Part shown: positions 51,794 through 60,600 of the stretch, one piece after another
Layout of the letters: the number at the start of each line of letters is the position of its first letter
Position numbering within the stretch: the stretch's first letter is position 1
DNA from: Emticicia fluvialis
Lineage (GTDB): Bacteria; Bacteroidota; Bacteroidia; Cytophagales; Spirosomataceae
NCBI RefSeq assembly: GCF_024793945.1
Contig: NZ_JANUSD010000001.1
Location: forward strand, 310,001-374,000
Direction: 5' to 3'
DNA length: 64,000 nucleotides
Notes under the pieces: model-generated
What the model was told of the DNA's origin: nothing
Seen by the model: the letters and a program-made list of their open reading frames with translations, nothing else
Database searches by the model: none
Program-made: the position numbers and the translations under genes

Positions 51794-52483
51794 ATGGCAA
51801 CCAAAATATTATATGTAGAAGACGAACCCTTTCTGGGTAAGATAGTGAAGGAAAGCCTTGAAAGCCGAGACTTTGAGGTAAAAATGGTAACAGACGGTAG
51901 TCTGGTATTAAAGGCATTTGACCACTTTAAACCGGATATTTGTGTACTTGATGTAATGCTGCCCAATAAAGACGGGTACACGCTGGGTGCAGAAATAAGG
52001 GCTATAAAACCTACCATACCTATTATATTTCTGACTGCCAAGACACAGACAGATGATGTGCTTAAGGGTTTCCAGTCAGGCGGTAATGACTACATCCGTA
52101 AGCCATTCAGTATGGAAGAGCTGATTGTGAGAATCAATAATCTGCTTGCCTTGTCTCTTTCTAAAGCTGTTACACCACAGGGAAGCATCCATCTGGGCAA
52201 GTTTGAGTTTTTTCCTCATAAGTATGAATTAAGAACTCATGATAATTGCCGGAAGCTCTCTTACCGGGAAACCGAATTGCTGAAGATTTTCTCTGAAAAC
52301 AGAAATTTTACGGTGAGCAGAAAAGAAATACTTTTAAAAATCTGGGGAGATGATTCGTTCTTTAATTCACGCAACCTTGATGTGTATATCACCAAACTGC
52401 GCGACTACCTGAAAGAAGACGAAACCATTGAACTAATGACAATAAAAGGTGTAGGGTACCATTTTACTACACCTGTGGCTTAG
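51794..52483 (+). CDS. OmpR-family response regulator (partner of the 50108 kinase)
   Basis: 229 residues: receiver domain 1-118 with acidic pocket VEDEP, phospho-acceptor D53 (CVLDVMLP) and K in LTAKTQ; winged-helix output domain about 130-229 (YRETELLKIFSENRNF, KIWGDDSFFNSRNLDVYITKLRDYL). It follows the kinase by 13 bases. Its 3' end overlaps that of the convergent response regulator gene by four bases (TTAG). Confidence 0.94.
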   Translation: MATKILYVEDEPFLGKIVKESLESRDFEVKMVTDGSLVLKAFDHFKPDICVLDVMLPNKDGYTLGAEIRAIKPTIPIIFLTAKTQTDDVLKGFQSGGNDYIRKPFSMEELIVRINNLLALSLSKAVTPQGSIHLGKFEFFPHKYELRTHDNCRKLSYRETELLKIFSENRNFTVSRKEILLKIWGDDSFFNSRNLDVYITKLRDYLKEDETIELMTIKGVGYHFTTPVA

Positions 52484-53175
52484 TCTTCTTTTAGCACATA
52501 GCCCATGCCTGTTTTGGTATGTATCAGCTTGGGTTCAAAGTCTTTGTCTATTTTTTTACGCAGAAAATTAATGTACACCTCAATTACGTTCAGGCTGTTT
52601 TCGGCATTGTTGCCATCCCAAATTTTCTCGGCAATTTCAGCTTTTGAAACCACCTTGCCCTTGTTTCGTATCAGGTATTCCAACAAAGAAAACTCTTTGG
52701 GTGTCAGTTCAATTTTTGTGTTCTGTCTTGAAGCCGTCTTGCTTTCCAGATTAATCTCCAGGTCGGCAATTTTCAGCATATTAGAGGCATTGGCTTCACT
52801 TTCAGCATGGGCTCTTTTCAGAAACACATTTACACGAGCCAGCAATTCACGGTATTCAAAGGGTTTTACGATGTAATCATCTGCGCCCTTTTCAAAGCCC
52901 AGTATCTTGTCGTCAGTTTCGCCAAGGGCAGTCAGCATAATAATTGGTATCTGGCTGTCTTTTTCGCGTATTCTGGCACAAACCTCATAGCCATTCATTA
53001 CAGGTAAATTGACATCCAGAATAATGAGGTCATATTTACCGCTTGACGCCAGCCGAAGGCCTATCTGTCCATCAAAGGCTACAGAGGTGTCAAAATCTTT
53101 CTCTGCCAGCCCCTTGCTTATATTTTCAGCTAGGCGTTGGTCGTCTTCGACAATGAGTATTCGCTTTTTTTCCAT
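52480..53175 (-). CDS. OmpR-family response regulator without an adjacent kinase
   Basis: 231 residues from the ATG at 53175 (a GTG lies six codons upstream). Receiver with VEDDQ, D54 in IILDVNLPVMNGYE and K in VKPFEYRELL; winged helix with LTPKEFSLLEYLIRNKGKVVSK and NVIEVYINFLRKKIDK. It overlaps the end of the symporter gene upstream by 46 bases in another frame. Residue-level features match regulators normally paired with HAMP kinases such as the one at 59055, which sits at the far end of the cluster. Confidence 0.92.
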   Translation of the reverse strand: MEKKRILIVEDDQRLAENISKGLAEKDFDTSVAFDGQIGLRLASSGKYDLIILDVNLPVMNGYEVCARIREKDSQIPIIMLTALGETDDKILGFEKGADDYIVKPFEYRELLARVNVFLKRAHAESEANASNMLKIADLEINLESKTASRQNTKIELTPKEFSLLEYLIRNKGKVVSKAEIAEKIWDGNNAENSLNVIEVYINFLRKKIDKDFEPKLIHTKTGMGYVLKED

Positions 53176-54851
53176 AAGTTTTGAATCATCCACGCTATAC
53201 CAATGACCAGAAAACAGCCAATGGGATTAAACCAAAGGTAGGCAATCCATTCTTTTTTCAATATTACCTGCGGAATACCGATTCCGAGAATAATTGCCTG
53301 GCTGATTACTGCCCCCCAGAAGGTAGCAGTGCCACCAATGTTTTTGAAATAGAATGCTACCAGAAAAACACCAAGTATAATACCATAGAACAATGAGCCT
53401 AATACGTTAACAACCTCAATCATATTGCCCAGTTCGCTGGCATACTGTGCAACAAATATACAAAAAATACCCCATAATACTGTTGAAACCTTTGATGCCC
53501 TCAATTCTGCTTTCTCAGTGGGGGGTGTTTTGGCGTATTTCCGGTATACGTCCACTACCGTGGTAGCTGCCATTGAGTTATAAGCCGATGCAATAGAACC
53601 CATAGATGCCGCAAAAATAACGGCAATGAGCAGGCCGATAAGGCCATGCGGCAGGTAATCTAAAACAAAGCGCAGAAAAACAAAGTCGCGGTCGTTGGTA
53701 ATACCGTTTGGATTGTTTTTCTTTATTAAACCCACCACCTTCGATTTTATGTCTTTACTAAGCGAGTCTGATTCTTTCAGGGAGGCCTTGTAAATCAATA
53801 GCTGCTGGTCGTTGGCGTCGCCCATTCTGGCTAGTAATTGCTGTTTTTTTTCAGAAATAACGGCGTGTTCTTTTTCCAATGCCTGCAACTGCGGGGCGTA
53901 TTGGCTGGCACGGAGTTTATCAACTTCTACCTTGTTAAAAAAAACCGGAGACGTATTAAATTGGTAAAACACAAAAACCAGAACCCCAACCAGCAAAATG
54001 AAAAACTGCATTGGTACTTTCAACAGACCGTTCATTACTAAACCCAGGCGGCTCTGGGTGATAGACTCTCCGGTTAAATATCTGCCTACCTGCGACTGGT
54101 CGGTGCCGAAGTAAGAAAGCTGCAGAAAAAATCCACCGATTAAACCTGACCATAAATTGTATCGGTCTTTCGGGTTAAACTCAAAAGAAACCATGTTCAT
54201 GTGGCCGGATTTACCCGCAATTTTAAGCGCTTTTACCAGGCCTATGTTTTCAGGCAGCATCTGCAAAACAATTACTCCAGCCAGAAACATGGCTACAGTA
54301 ATTACAAGCATTTGCTGCACATGGGTATATGAAATAGCCTTGGTGCCACCAATTACAGAATACGTTAGTACCAGCCCGCCCATAATGATGTTGGTCCAGA
54401 CAATATCCCATCTGAAAATGGTTGATAAAATAATTGCCGGAGCATAAATGGATATACCGGTTGAAAGGCTACGCTGTATCAGAAACAAAAAGGCCGTAAA
54501 AATGCGAACCTTTCCATCAAAGCGGTGTTCAAGATACTCATAAGCTGTGTAGACTTTCAGCCGATGAAAAATTGGTATAAACGTTATACAAAGCACAATC
54601 ATTGCCAATGGCAATCCGAAGTAAAACTGCACAAACCGCATGCCGTCGTCAAAGCCCTGCCCAGTGGTAGAAAGAAACGTAATGGCACTGGCCTGCGTAG
54701 CCATAACCGAGAGACCAACATGATACCAGGGTAACGACTGGTTGCCCAGCAGGTATCCTTCAATATCTTTATCGCGGTGACTTTTATAGACACCATATAC
54801 TATAATAAAAAGAAGCGTTACGGTTAAAAAAATCCAGTCCAGGTTAGTCAT
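53130..54851 (-). CDS. Sodium:solute symporter (SSS family)
   Basis: 573 residues with about 14 predicted membrane helices. Typical SSS elements: an N-terminal WIFLTVTLLFIIVYGVYKSH helix, SLPWYHVGLSVMATQASAITFLSTTGQGFDDGMRF (about 40-74), and the GGFFLQLSYFGTDQSQVGRYLTG core. A hydrophilic, coiled-coil-like insert (about 305-395, VDKLRASQYAPQLQALEK...) sits between helices. The C-terminal SEYSLSKTTNA is encoded in overlap with the response regulator start. The substrate (sugar, amino acid or sialic-acid type) is unknown. It starts with ATGA overlap after the mini-protein. Confidence 0.9.
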   Translation of the reverse strand: MTNLDWIFLTVTLLFIIVYGVYKSHRDKDIEGYLLGNQSLPWYHVGLSVMATQASAITFLSTTGQGFDDGMRFVQFYFGLPLAMIVLCITFIPIFHRLKVYTAYEYLEHRFDGKVRIFTAFLFLIQRSLSTGISIYAPAIILSTIFRWDIVWTNIIMGGLVLTYSVIGGTKAISYTHVQQMLVITVAMFLAGVIVLQMLPENIGLVKALKIAGKSGHMNMVSFEFNPKDRYNLWSGLIGGFFLQLSYFGTDQSQVGRYLTGESITQSRLGLVMNGLLKVPMQFFILLVGVLVFVFYQFNTSPVFFNKVEVDKLRASQYAPQLQALEKEHAVISEKKQQLLARMGDANDQQLLIYKASLKESDSLSKDIKSKVVGLIKKNNPNGITNDRDFVFLRFVLDYLPHGLIGLLIAVIFAASMGSIASAYNSMAATTVVDVYRKYAKTPPTEKAELRASKVSTVLWGIFCIFVAQYASELGNMIEVVNVLGSLFYGIILGVFLVAFYFKNIGGTATFWGAVISQAIILGIGIPQVILKKEWIAYLWFNPIGCFLVIGIAWMIQNLWKKSEYSLSKTTNA

Positions 54852-54997
54852 GCAAAATAGGTAGTAAAAAAGTAGAAAAGGATAATAGTCATAAAAAGCA
54901 TACCAGCTACCACAATATAAACATTTCGCCAGGTACCAAGAATGGGCGATTGCATATCATCCTCTCCGGTAGGCATGTCAGTTTCTTGTTTCATCAT
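54848..54997 (-). CDS. 49-residue single-pass membrane mini-protein
   Basis: ATG at 54997, TGA at 54848, 49 residues: an acidic, soluble N-part (MMKQETDMPTGEDD), then NVYIVVAGMLFMTIILFYFF as a single transmembrane helix (about 26-46). The stop overlaps the symporter's ATG by four bases (ATGA). It lies 23 bases after the PorW/SprE gene. No similar family is recognised by eye. The position and topology suggest an auxiliary subunit or stabiliser of the SSS symporter. The coding call rests on the overlap, the clean helix and the negative-inside N-terminus. Confidence 0.7.
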   Translation of the reverse strand: MMKQETDMPTGEDDMQSPILGTWRNVYIVVAGMLFMTIILFYFFTTYFA

Positions 54998-55020
54998 GTT
55001 ATTTATAGGTTATAGATGTT

Positions 55021-57201
55021 TTACTTTTTGCTCAGCACCGCCATCAGTTCTTTGGCTTTGGGCATCAGGTTGCTTGACGGGTAGCCCTGAATAAACTCAT
55101 TCAATGCCTGTTGGTAAAGTTCTTTCTGCTCGGTTTTGGCCAGCAGCAAAATTCTTAACATGGCAAATTTATCTTCTATACTGGTGCCTGTATAGGTAAT
55201 TAGCCCGTCTTCGGCCATTTTAAGGGCAGATAAATAGCTTTCGTTGCTATACAGATTAAATGCCTGCGAGTAAACCAGGTTAGCTTTTGATTCGGTGTCT
55301 TCTGTAATATTTACATTACCTCTTATCAGTTGCCGGGCATAAGTAGAGGCAGGGTATTTGCTTAATAAAGCAGAGCGGTATGGGTTGGTTTCCTGATTAT
55401 CGGCACTCAGGCTAAGCAGGTATAATACTTCTGCTTCATGCACAGTAGCCGGAAACTTTTCAAGCAGTGTCTTGAAGGTAGTAATGGCGTTATCAGGTTC
55501 ATTAAACTGAAACTTGTATATTTTGCCCAACTGATAATAGGCTTCTTCCTGTTTCAGTTTTGATGCAGCCAGTTTTTCCGGCGTATTAGGTAAACCTGCG
55601 TATAGCTCCTGTTTTTTGGCCGCCAATGCTTTACCGGCTATGTCTGCCGTCTGTTGTTGCAAAACCTGACTGGCACCTGTAGCAGAACTACCGGTGGGTT
55701 GATTACCAACCGTACCACGCTCAATACCAAAGCTGATAGCTCCGGCTTCTTTGTCGCGTCTTCGCCAGTTATCTTCCAAAACCCTCGGGCCCCATAGCTG
55801 CTGAAAGTCAGACTTGTTCCGGTTAATGGCAATAGGGTCATAGAGCATCCATCGCTTAAAGGTTTGGTCTCTGTCAGACAGCCTGTCTACTGCCGCATTG
55901 GCATTTTTTTGCGCTTGCTGGTCGGCCAGTTCTTTGGCTTTTCTGGCTTCTTCTTCCTTCTGTGCTATTGACCTTTCTAAGGCCTTGTCCAGATCGGCGG
56001 CGCTCATAGCGGCCAGTCGTTGAAGACTGTCTTCAAGAGCTACCACTTTCTGATAAGTTACAAAACTGGTCAAAGATGATGCCCGCCTGGTAATACGTTC
56101 ATAATCAGGAGTATTTTTAGGTAAAAGCGTCAGAGTGCTGTCATAATACAAACTGGCTAATTCATATTTAAGTAGCTGGTTGTAGTGGAGTTCGGCCAGT
56201 TCCAGATAAGTGTAGGCATTTTGTGCGCTGTTGCCTTTAGAATTTTTAATAGAAGCGTTGTAATACTCAATGGCTTTGGGGTAATTCATTTTCTGTACTT
56301 CCAGATTACCCATCGTAAAATAAATTTTATCTTTCAGGTCTGCATTTTTTCTGTCAACCAGCATTTTTTTAAAGTTCTCCTGCACGCCCGCTGTTGTGCC
56401 TCTGCGTGCCACGGCTTCATCAAGCAGGGCATTCATGCCAGCATAAAACTCCATATCATAATTGGGGCGGTTTTTTGCCACGGCCGCGTAATGGGGCAGT
56501 GCTTTAGCTTTTTGGCCAATCAAATCATACATTTGCCCCACGGCATAGTGTACTCTTGCCGTTTGTTCGTTTTTGGTCATCAGCTTTAGTGCTTCTTCTG
56601 CAATGGCGGCAGCTGTGGCCAGTTCTCCGGTATATTGGTGCAAATATGCTTTGGTCAGGTAGTAATCACGGGTGTTAGCTTTGGTTAAATCAAGATTACG
56701 TACCACCTCTGATACTTTCAGGGCAGTTACAAAATCGCGCTGCTCAATGTAAGCACGCATCAACCAGATTAGTGCAGACTGGCGGCCTGTTTCATCTTTG
56801 GTAGTGGAGTTAACATACTTGAAAACCTCTATGGCATTAACGAAATCGCCTTTCATTAATCGGGCTCTGCCCAGTAAAACGTAGGCCTCAGCCAGATACT
56901 TTGAGTTAGAGTGCCTTTCGGCAATCATAGAGGTTTTTTCTATTACTTCTTTCAGATTTGTTGCCACTGCCTGGCTCTTGACAGAGTCAATAGGCAACAG
57001 AATAGGTATGAGGGCGCTGTAGTTTTCTTCCCGGGTTGTAAACAAGGCCTTTTCGGCTTCTTTCATGTTTTCGCGGGCAATAATCAAAGAGTTAAAACGT
57101 GCATTCAGGTTATGCCATGCCTTGCTGGTAGGCGACTGACTAAACTGCGAACACCCGGTTGTAATAGCTAATAACAGTATAAAAATAGAAAGTTTTTGCA
57201 C
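55021..57201 (-). CDS. sprE: PorW/SprE-like T9SS lipoprotein with TPR repeats
   Basis: 726 residues: lipoprotein signal (1-16, lipobox TTGC, Cys17), then TPR-like helices through most of the chain. The N-terminal signature SKAWHNLNARFNSLIIARENM (about 26-46) is the one seen in PorW/SprE proteins, which link the T9SS inner-membrane motor (PorL/M) and trans-envelope parts. The C-terminal half has further repeats (LKQEEAYYQLGKIYKFQFNEPDNAI, about 563-587). The start codon is GTG (57201). First of a likely operon with the mini-protein and symporter. A T9SS cargo is encoded at 34420, which supports a working system in this genome. Confidence 0.78.
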   Translation of the reverse strand: MQKLSIFILLLAITTGCSQFSQSPTSKAWHNLNARFNSLIIARENMKEAEKALFTTREENYSALIPILLPIDSVKSQAVATNLKEVIEKTSMIAERHSNSKYLAEAYVLLGRARLMKGDFVNAIEVFKYVNSTTKDETGRQSALIWLMRAYIEQRDFVTALKVSEVVRNLDLTKANTRDYYLTKAYLHQYTGELATAAAIAEEALKLMTKNEQTARVHYAVGQMYDLIGQKAKALPHYAAVAKNRPNYDMEFYAGMNALLDEAVARRGTTAGVQENFKKMLVDRKNADLKDKIYFTMGNLEVQKMNYPKAIEYYNASIKNSKGNSAQNAYTYLELAELHYNQLLKYELASLYYDSTLTLLPKNTPDYERITRRASSLTSFVTYQKVVALEDSLQRLAAMSAADLDKALERSIAQKEEEARKAKELADQQAQKNANAAVDRLSDRDQTFKRWMLYDPIAINRNKSDFQQLWGPRVLEDNWRRRDKEAGAISFGIERGTVGNQPTGSSATGASQVLQQQTADIAGKALAAKKQELYAGLPNTPEKLAASKLKQEEAYYQLGKIYKFQFNEPDNAITTFKTLLEKFPATVHEAEVLYLLSLSADNQETNPYRSALLSKYPASTYARQLIRGNVNITEDTESKANLVYSQAFNLYSNESYLSALKMAEDGLITYTGTSIEDKFAMLRILLLAKTEQKELYQQALNEFIQGYPSSNLMPKAKELMAVLSKK

Positions 57202-57302
57202 TTTATGAGTTAATTTAAAGGCAGATAGTCTGATTACTTATGCAATAATACCCTTTTTTTAACGATTTGCTGACGAAAAAATTATCCAACGCAATACATA
57301 AA

Positions 57303-58061
57303 TCAGAGTACCTGCGAAAGTTTCCCTTCCAGCTCGCGGAGTGCGCATTCATAACCTAAAGTGTACATTTCTTTGGCCTTAGACATATTCATGCCGTCGT
57401 ACCTGTAAATTTCAGCCGGTTCAATGGCTATATCGCAGCGTTTCAGTTGCTCGCCAGAATTGTTTCTGATAGCCAGAAAAATACTTTTCATCAGTATATC
57501 TTTTACCGAATTTATAGGCATACTGCTGCTCACAGGCATTACATTCACACCAATTACAAAGTCGCAGGCTTCTTTCAGCGGCCCAACGGGCAGGTTATCG
57601 GTAATGCCGCCATCAATCAGCAGGCGGCCCTGAAACTTCATCGGCTCAAAAATGCCCGGCAGGCAGCATGAAGCCAGAATAGGCTTAATGAGCTCTCCCT
57701 CACTGTAATAAACAGGCTCGCCGTTTTCTATATCTGTTGCGCATACAATGAGTGGAATCTTGAGGCTTTCAAAAGAATTATCGGGCAGAAACCTTAAAAA
57801 AAGATTTTCGGCTTTTTCTAATTTAAACAAGCCAAAACGGTTAAAAGCAAACTTTAAATGGCTGAAAATGCCGATAGACGTAACGGTGTCAAAAATGTAA
57901 TCGGGTGTGTGCCCTGCGGCAATAAGTGCACCTACAATTGAGCCGGCGCTTGTTCCGGTAATCATTGATGGTTTCAGGCCCATTTCGTCTAATGCCTTAA
58001 TAACTCCTAAATGCGCAAATCCTCTGCTGCCACCGCCTGATAATGCTAATCCTATTTTCAT
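57303..58061 (-). CDS. Patatin-like phospholipase
   Basis: 252 residues from the ATG at 58061 (a TTG 21 codons upstream would add a non-family extension). Patatin dyad: S38 in GTSAG (residues 36-40) and D150 in LLIDGGITDN; oxyanion-hole GGGSRG at 9-14. No signal peptide, so probably cytoplasmic or inner-leaflet. It hydrolyses acyl chains of lipids. It lies between the MBL hydrolase and porW/sprE genes on the same strand. Confidence 0.92.
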   Translation of the reverse strand: MKIGLALSGGGSRGFAHLGVIKALDEMGLKPSMITGTSAGSIVGALIAAGHTPDYIFDTVTSIGIFSHLKFAFNRFGLFKLEKAENLFLRFLPDNSFESLKIPLIVCATDIENGEPVYYSEGELIKPILASCCLPGIFEPMKFQGRLLIDGGITDNLPVGPLKEACDFVIGVNVMPVSSSMPINSVKDILMKSIFLAIRNNSGEQLKRCDIAIEPAEIYRYDGMNMSKAKEMYTLGYECALRELEGKLSQVL

Positions 58062-58130
58062 AATCTGTGTGAAAATTTTAACCGGAATATCCCCTGCTAC
58101 TGTTGCTTCCGGCTTCTCTACCAAAAATAA

Positions 58131-58964
58131 CTATAAATTAAATAATTCGGCAACCCTGTATCCTTTCTCTGTTAATTGAATATGCGCAGCATCATGCACA
58201 GGGTCGTGGTCAAATATTACCGTCCAGTTATTGTCAACCACCTGCTTTAATAACCGTTCTTTTTCGCTCATGGTTTCCAATGGGCGAATATCATACCCCA
58301 TTACATACGGCACATGCACATGTGCGTGAGACGGAATAGTGTCTGCAATAAATAAATACGTATTACTGCCCTGTTTTATTTTAGGCATTATCATCTTTTC
58401 GGTATGGCCATTGGCATACAGCAGTTCTATTGATTGCCCAAAAGCATTTTCAACTTTATCTGTAAAACACAAAGCGCCGGTTTGCTGCATAGGTAGTATA
58501 TTTTCTGTTAAGAAGGTGGCCTTTTCTCTTGGGTTGGGGTTAATGGCCCAATCCCAGTGAGCAGAGTGTGTCCAGTACCGTGCGTTCGGAAATGTCAGTT
58601 CCGGCCTGTCTTTGCTGCTGTTCCATTTTACAGCACCACCACAATGGTCAAAATGCAAATGCGTGCACAGCACGTCGGTCACTTCTGTAGGCGAGTACCC
58701 CGCTTTTTTAATTGATTGTATCAAATCGCCATCGCCATGCCTATAATAGTACGACTGCCATTTGGCATCCTGTTTATCACCCATACCACTATCAATCAAT
58801 ATCAATTGTGTACCTGTGTTTACCAACAGGCAACGCATCATCCAGCTGCACAAATTATGTTCATCAGCCGGTATCTGTCTGCTCCATAAGGTTTTGGGTA
58901 CAACACCAAACATTGCGCCACCATCTAATTTGAAATGTCCGGCATCAATTACATGAATTTGCAT
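58131..58964 (-). CDS. Metallo-beta-lactamase-fold hydrolase
   Basis: 277 residues with the MBL zinc motif CTHLHFDHCGG (H102, H104, D106, H107), a third His in YANGHTE and an Asp in FIADTIPSHAH. The layout resembles AHL-lactonase or glyoxalase-II-like hydrolases, but the substrate is unknown. No signal peptide. First gene of a minus-strand cluster, divergent from the HAMP kinase with 90 bases between. Confidence 0.88.
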   Translation of the reverse strand: MQIHVIDAGHFKLDGGAMFGVVPKTLWSRQIPADEHNLCSWMMRCLLVNTGTQLILIDSGMGDKQDAKWQSYYYRHGDGDLIQSIKKAGYSPTEVTDVLCTHLHFDHCGGAVKWNSSKDRPELTFPNARYWTHSAHWDWAINPNPREKATFLTENILPMQQTGALCFTDKVENAFGQSIELLYANGHTEKMIMPKIKQGSNTYLFIADTIPSHAHVHVPYVMGYDIRPLETMSEKERLLKQVVDNNWTVIFDHDPVHDAAHIQLTEKGYRVAELFNL

Positions 58965-59054
58965 ATTCTTTAGTAAATTTCGGTTCAGTTTTGTTCAGAA
59001 ACTTCGTTTGTAGCTGGTCAGGCTCTGCACCATGACCCAAACTAAAGACCAAAT

Positions 59055-60431
59055 ATGCAAATACGTACCAAGATAGCAATACAATTTACCATAATAATCG
59101 CTTGTATTCTTATTATATTTTCATTGGCAGTGTACTATACCTCTGAGAATTTCCGTAAGCAAGAGTTCTATAACCGCTTGCACGACAGAGGGATATTAAC
59201 GGCCCAATTATTGAAAGAGCTGAAAATTACCGAAAAAGATAAAAGGAAACTACGAGACGCCAATAAAACCATTTTAGGTAAACTGAATGTAGAAAAAGTT
59301 TTGATGTTTAATGATAAAGACGAACTTGTATATGCCAGCTACGAGGCCGATTCTATCTTATATAGCCCGGCGTTTCTGAAACAGGTAAGACAAAAAAAGT
59401 ACATTGAAAAAAACGACTGGGATAATCAGTTAACGGGCTCATTGTATACTGATGAAAACAACAAGTCGTACGTTGTAATAGCTAAGGCCAATGATATTTA
59501 TGGTAAAGAAAAACTGCAGAATGTACGCGATACATTAATTATCAGTTTTATAATAGGCATTACGCTTACCATTATACTGGGTATTATTTTTGCCGGCGAG
59601 TCGCTAAAGCCCATTGCTGAAATCAATCAGGAGATTTCAAACATCACGGCTTACAACCTGAAAAGAAAACTGAATACCGGTAACAACAAGGATGAAATTG
59701 CTCAGCTTTCCAACAACTTTAACCAGATGCTTGAGCGCCTTGAAACTTCGTTCCAATTGCAGAAAAGTTTTGTGTCTAATGCGTCGCATGAACTCCGCAC
59801 ACCATTAGCGGCACTGAAGTCGGAAATTCAGATAGCGCTGGAGAACGACCGCACTACTGATGAGTACAAGAGTATTCTGAGGTCGTTGCTCACCGATACC
59901 CAGAGGCTGATACAGCTAACCAACGGTTTGCTTCAACTGGCCAAGTCTGAAAACCGGGAAGACAATATGGCACTGAGGCCCACGCGTATTGATGAAATTT
60001 TGTTTAAGGCGCAGGAGGAGGTGCTGGGGCTGAACACCAATTTTAAAATTGTAGTTGATTTTGATGAAATACCGGATGACGACAAATGGGTAACCGTGAA
60101 TGCTAACGAAACACTTTTGCTGACGGTGTTTACCAATTTGCTCGATAATGCCTGTAAGTATTCTGCCGACAACCAGGCTGAGGTAAAAATAAAGTTTAAT
60201 CAGAAACTATGTATAGTAGATGTAAAAGACAACGGAATAGGAATACCTGAAAGCGAGCTGAGCAAAATATTTGAGCCTTTTTACCGAACACAAAATGCGG
60301 CGGTGTATCGTGGGCATGGCATCGGGTTGTCGGTGTGTCGCAGAATCATTGATATCCATCAGGGTAAAATTGAAGTAAAGAGCGTGGTTGGTAAAGGCAG
60401 CATATTTGTAGTAACCCTGCCACATTTATAA
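59055..60431 (+). CDS. HAMP sensor histidine kinase without an adjacent response regulator
   Basis: 458 residues: helix 1 (about 8-29), a periplasmic sensor region (30-160), helix 2 (about 161-183), HAMP (185-237, EINQEISNITAYNLKRKL), HisKA with H245 (VSNASHELRTPLAALKSE), and HATPase (FTNLLDNACKYSADNQ, DNGIGIPE, GHGIGLSVCRRI). Followed by a DUF4920 gene, not a regulator. Its natural partner may be the response regulator at 52480-53175, 6 kb away across the divergent cluster. Confidence 0.9.
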   Translation: MQIRTKIAIQFTIIIACILIIFSLAVYYTSENFRKQEFYNRLHDRGILTAQLLKELKITEKDKRKLRDANKTILGKLNVEKVLMFNDKDELVYASYEADSILYSPAFLKQVRQKKYIEKNDWDNQLTGSLYTDENNKSYVVIAKANDIYGKEKLQNVRDTLIISFIIGITLTIILGIIFAGESLKPIAEINQEISNITAYNLKRKLNTGNNKDEIAQLSNNFNQMLERLETSFQLQKSFVSNASHELRTPLAALKSEIQIALENDRTTDEYKSILRSLLTDTQRLIQLTNGLLQLAKSENREDNMALRPTRIDEILFKAQEEVLGLNTNFKIVVDFDEIPDDDKWVTVNANETLLLTVFTNLLDNACKYSADNQAEVKIKFNQKLCIVDVKDNGIGIPESELSKIFEPFYRTQNAAVYRGHGIGLSVCRRIIDIHQGKIEVKSVVGKGSIFVVTLPHL

Positions 60432-60478
60432 GCCATAATAAGGTTTGTGAAATAGTACCGGATTGTAATAAAAAATAA

Positions 60479-60486
60479 TAACTTTG
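60479..60486 (+). promoter_or_regulatory. -7 promoter box (TAACTTTG) of the DUF4920 gene
   Basis: TAnnTTTG match about 114 bases before the ATG. The intervening leader contains a 7-bp hairpin, GCTGAGC/GCTCAGC at 60508-60529. Confidence 0.45.
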
Positions 60487-60600
60487 TAATATTGAAAATT
60501 TAAACTAGCTGAGCAGTATTTGGCTCAGCAGTTAAACAGACAGTTGTTTAGAAAGTTGAAAATAATTTCTAAATTTTAAGAGCAAATAAAACTTCAGACA

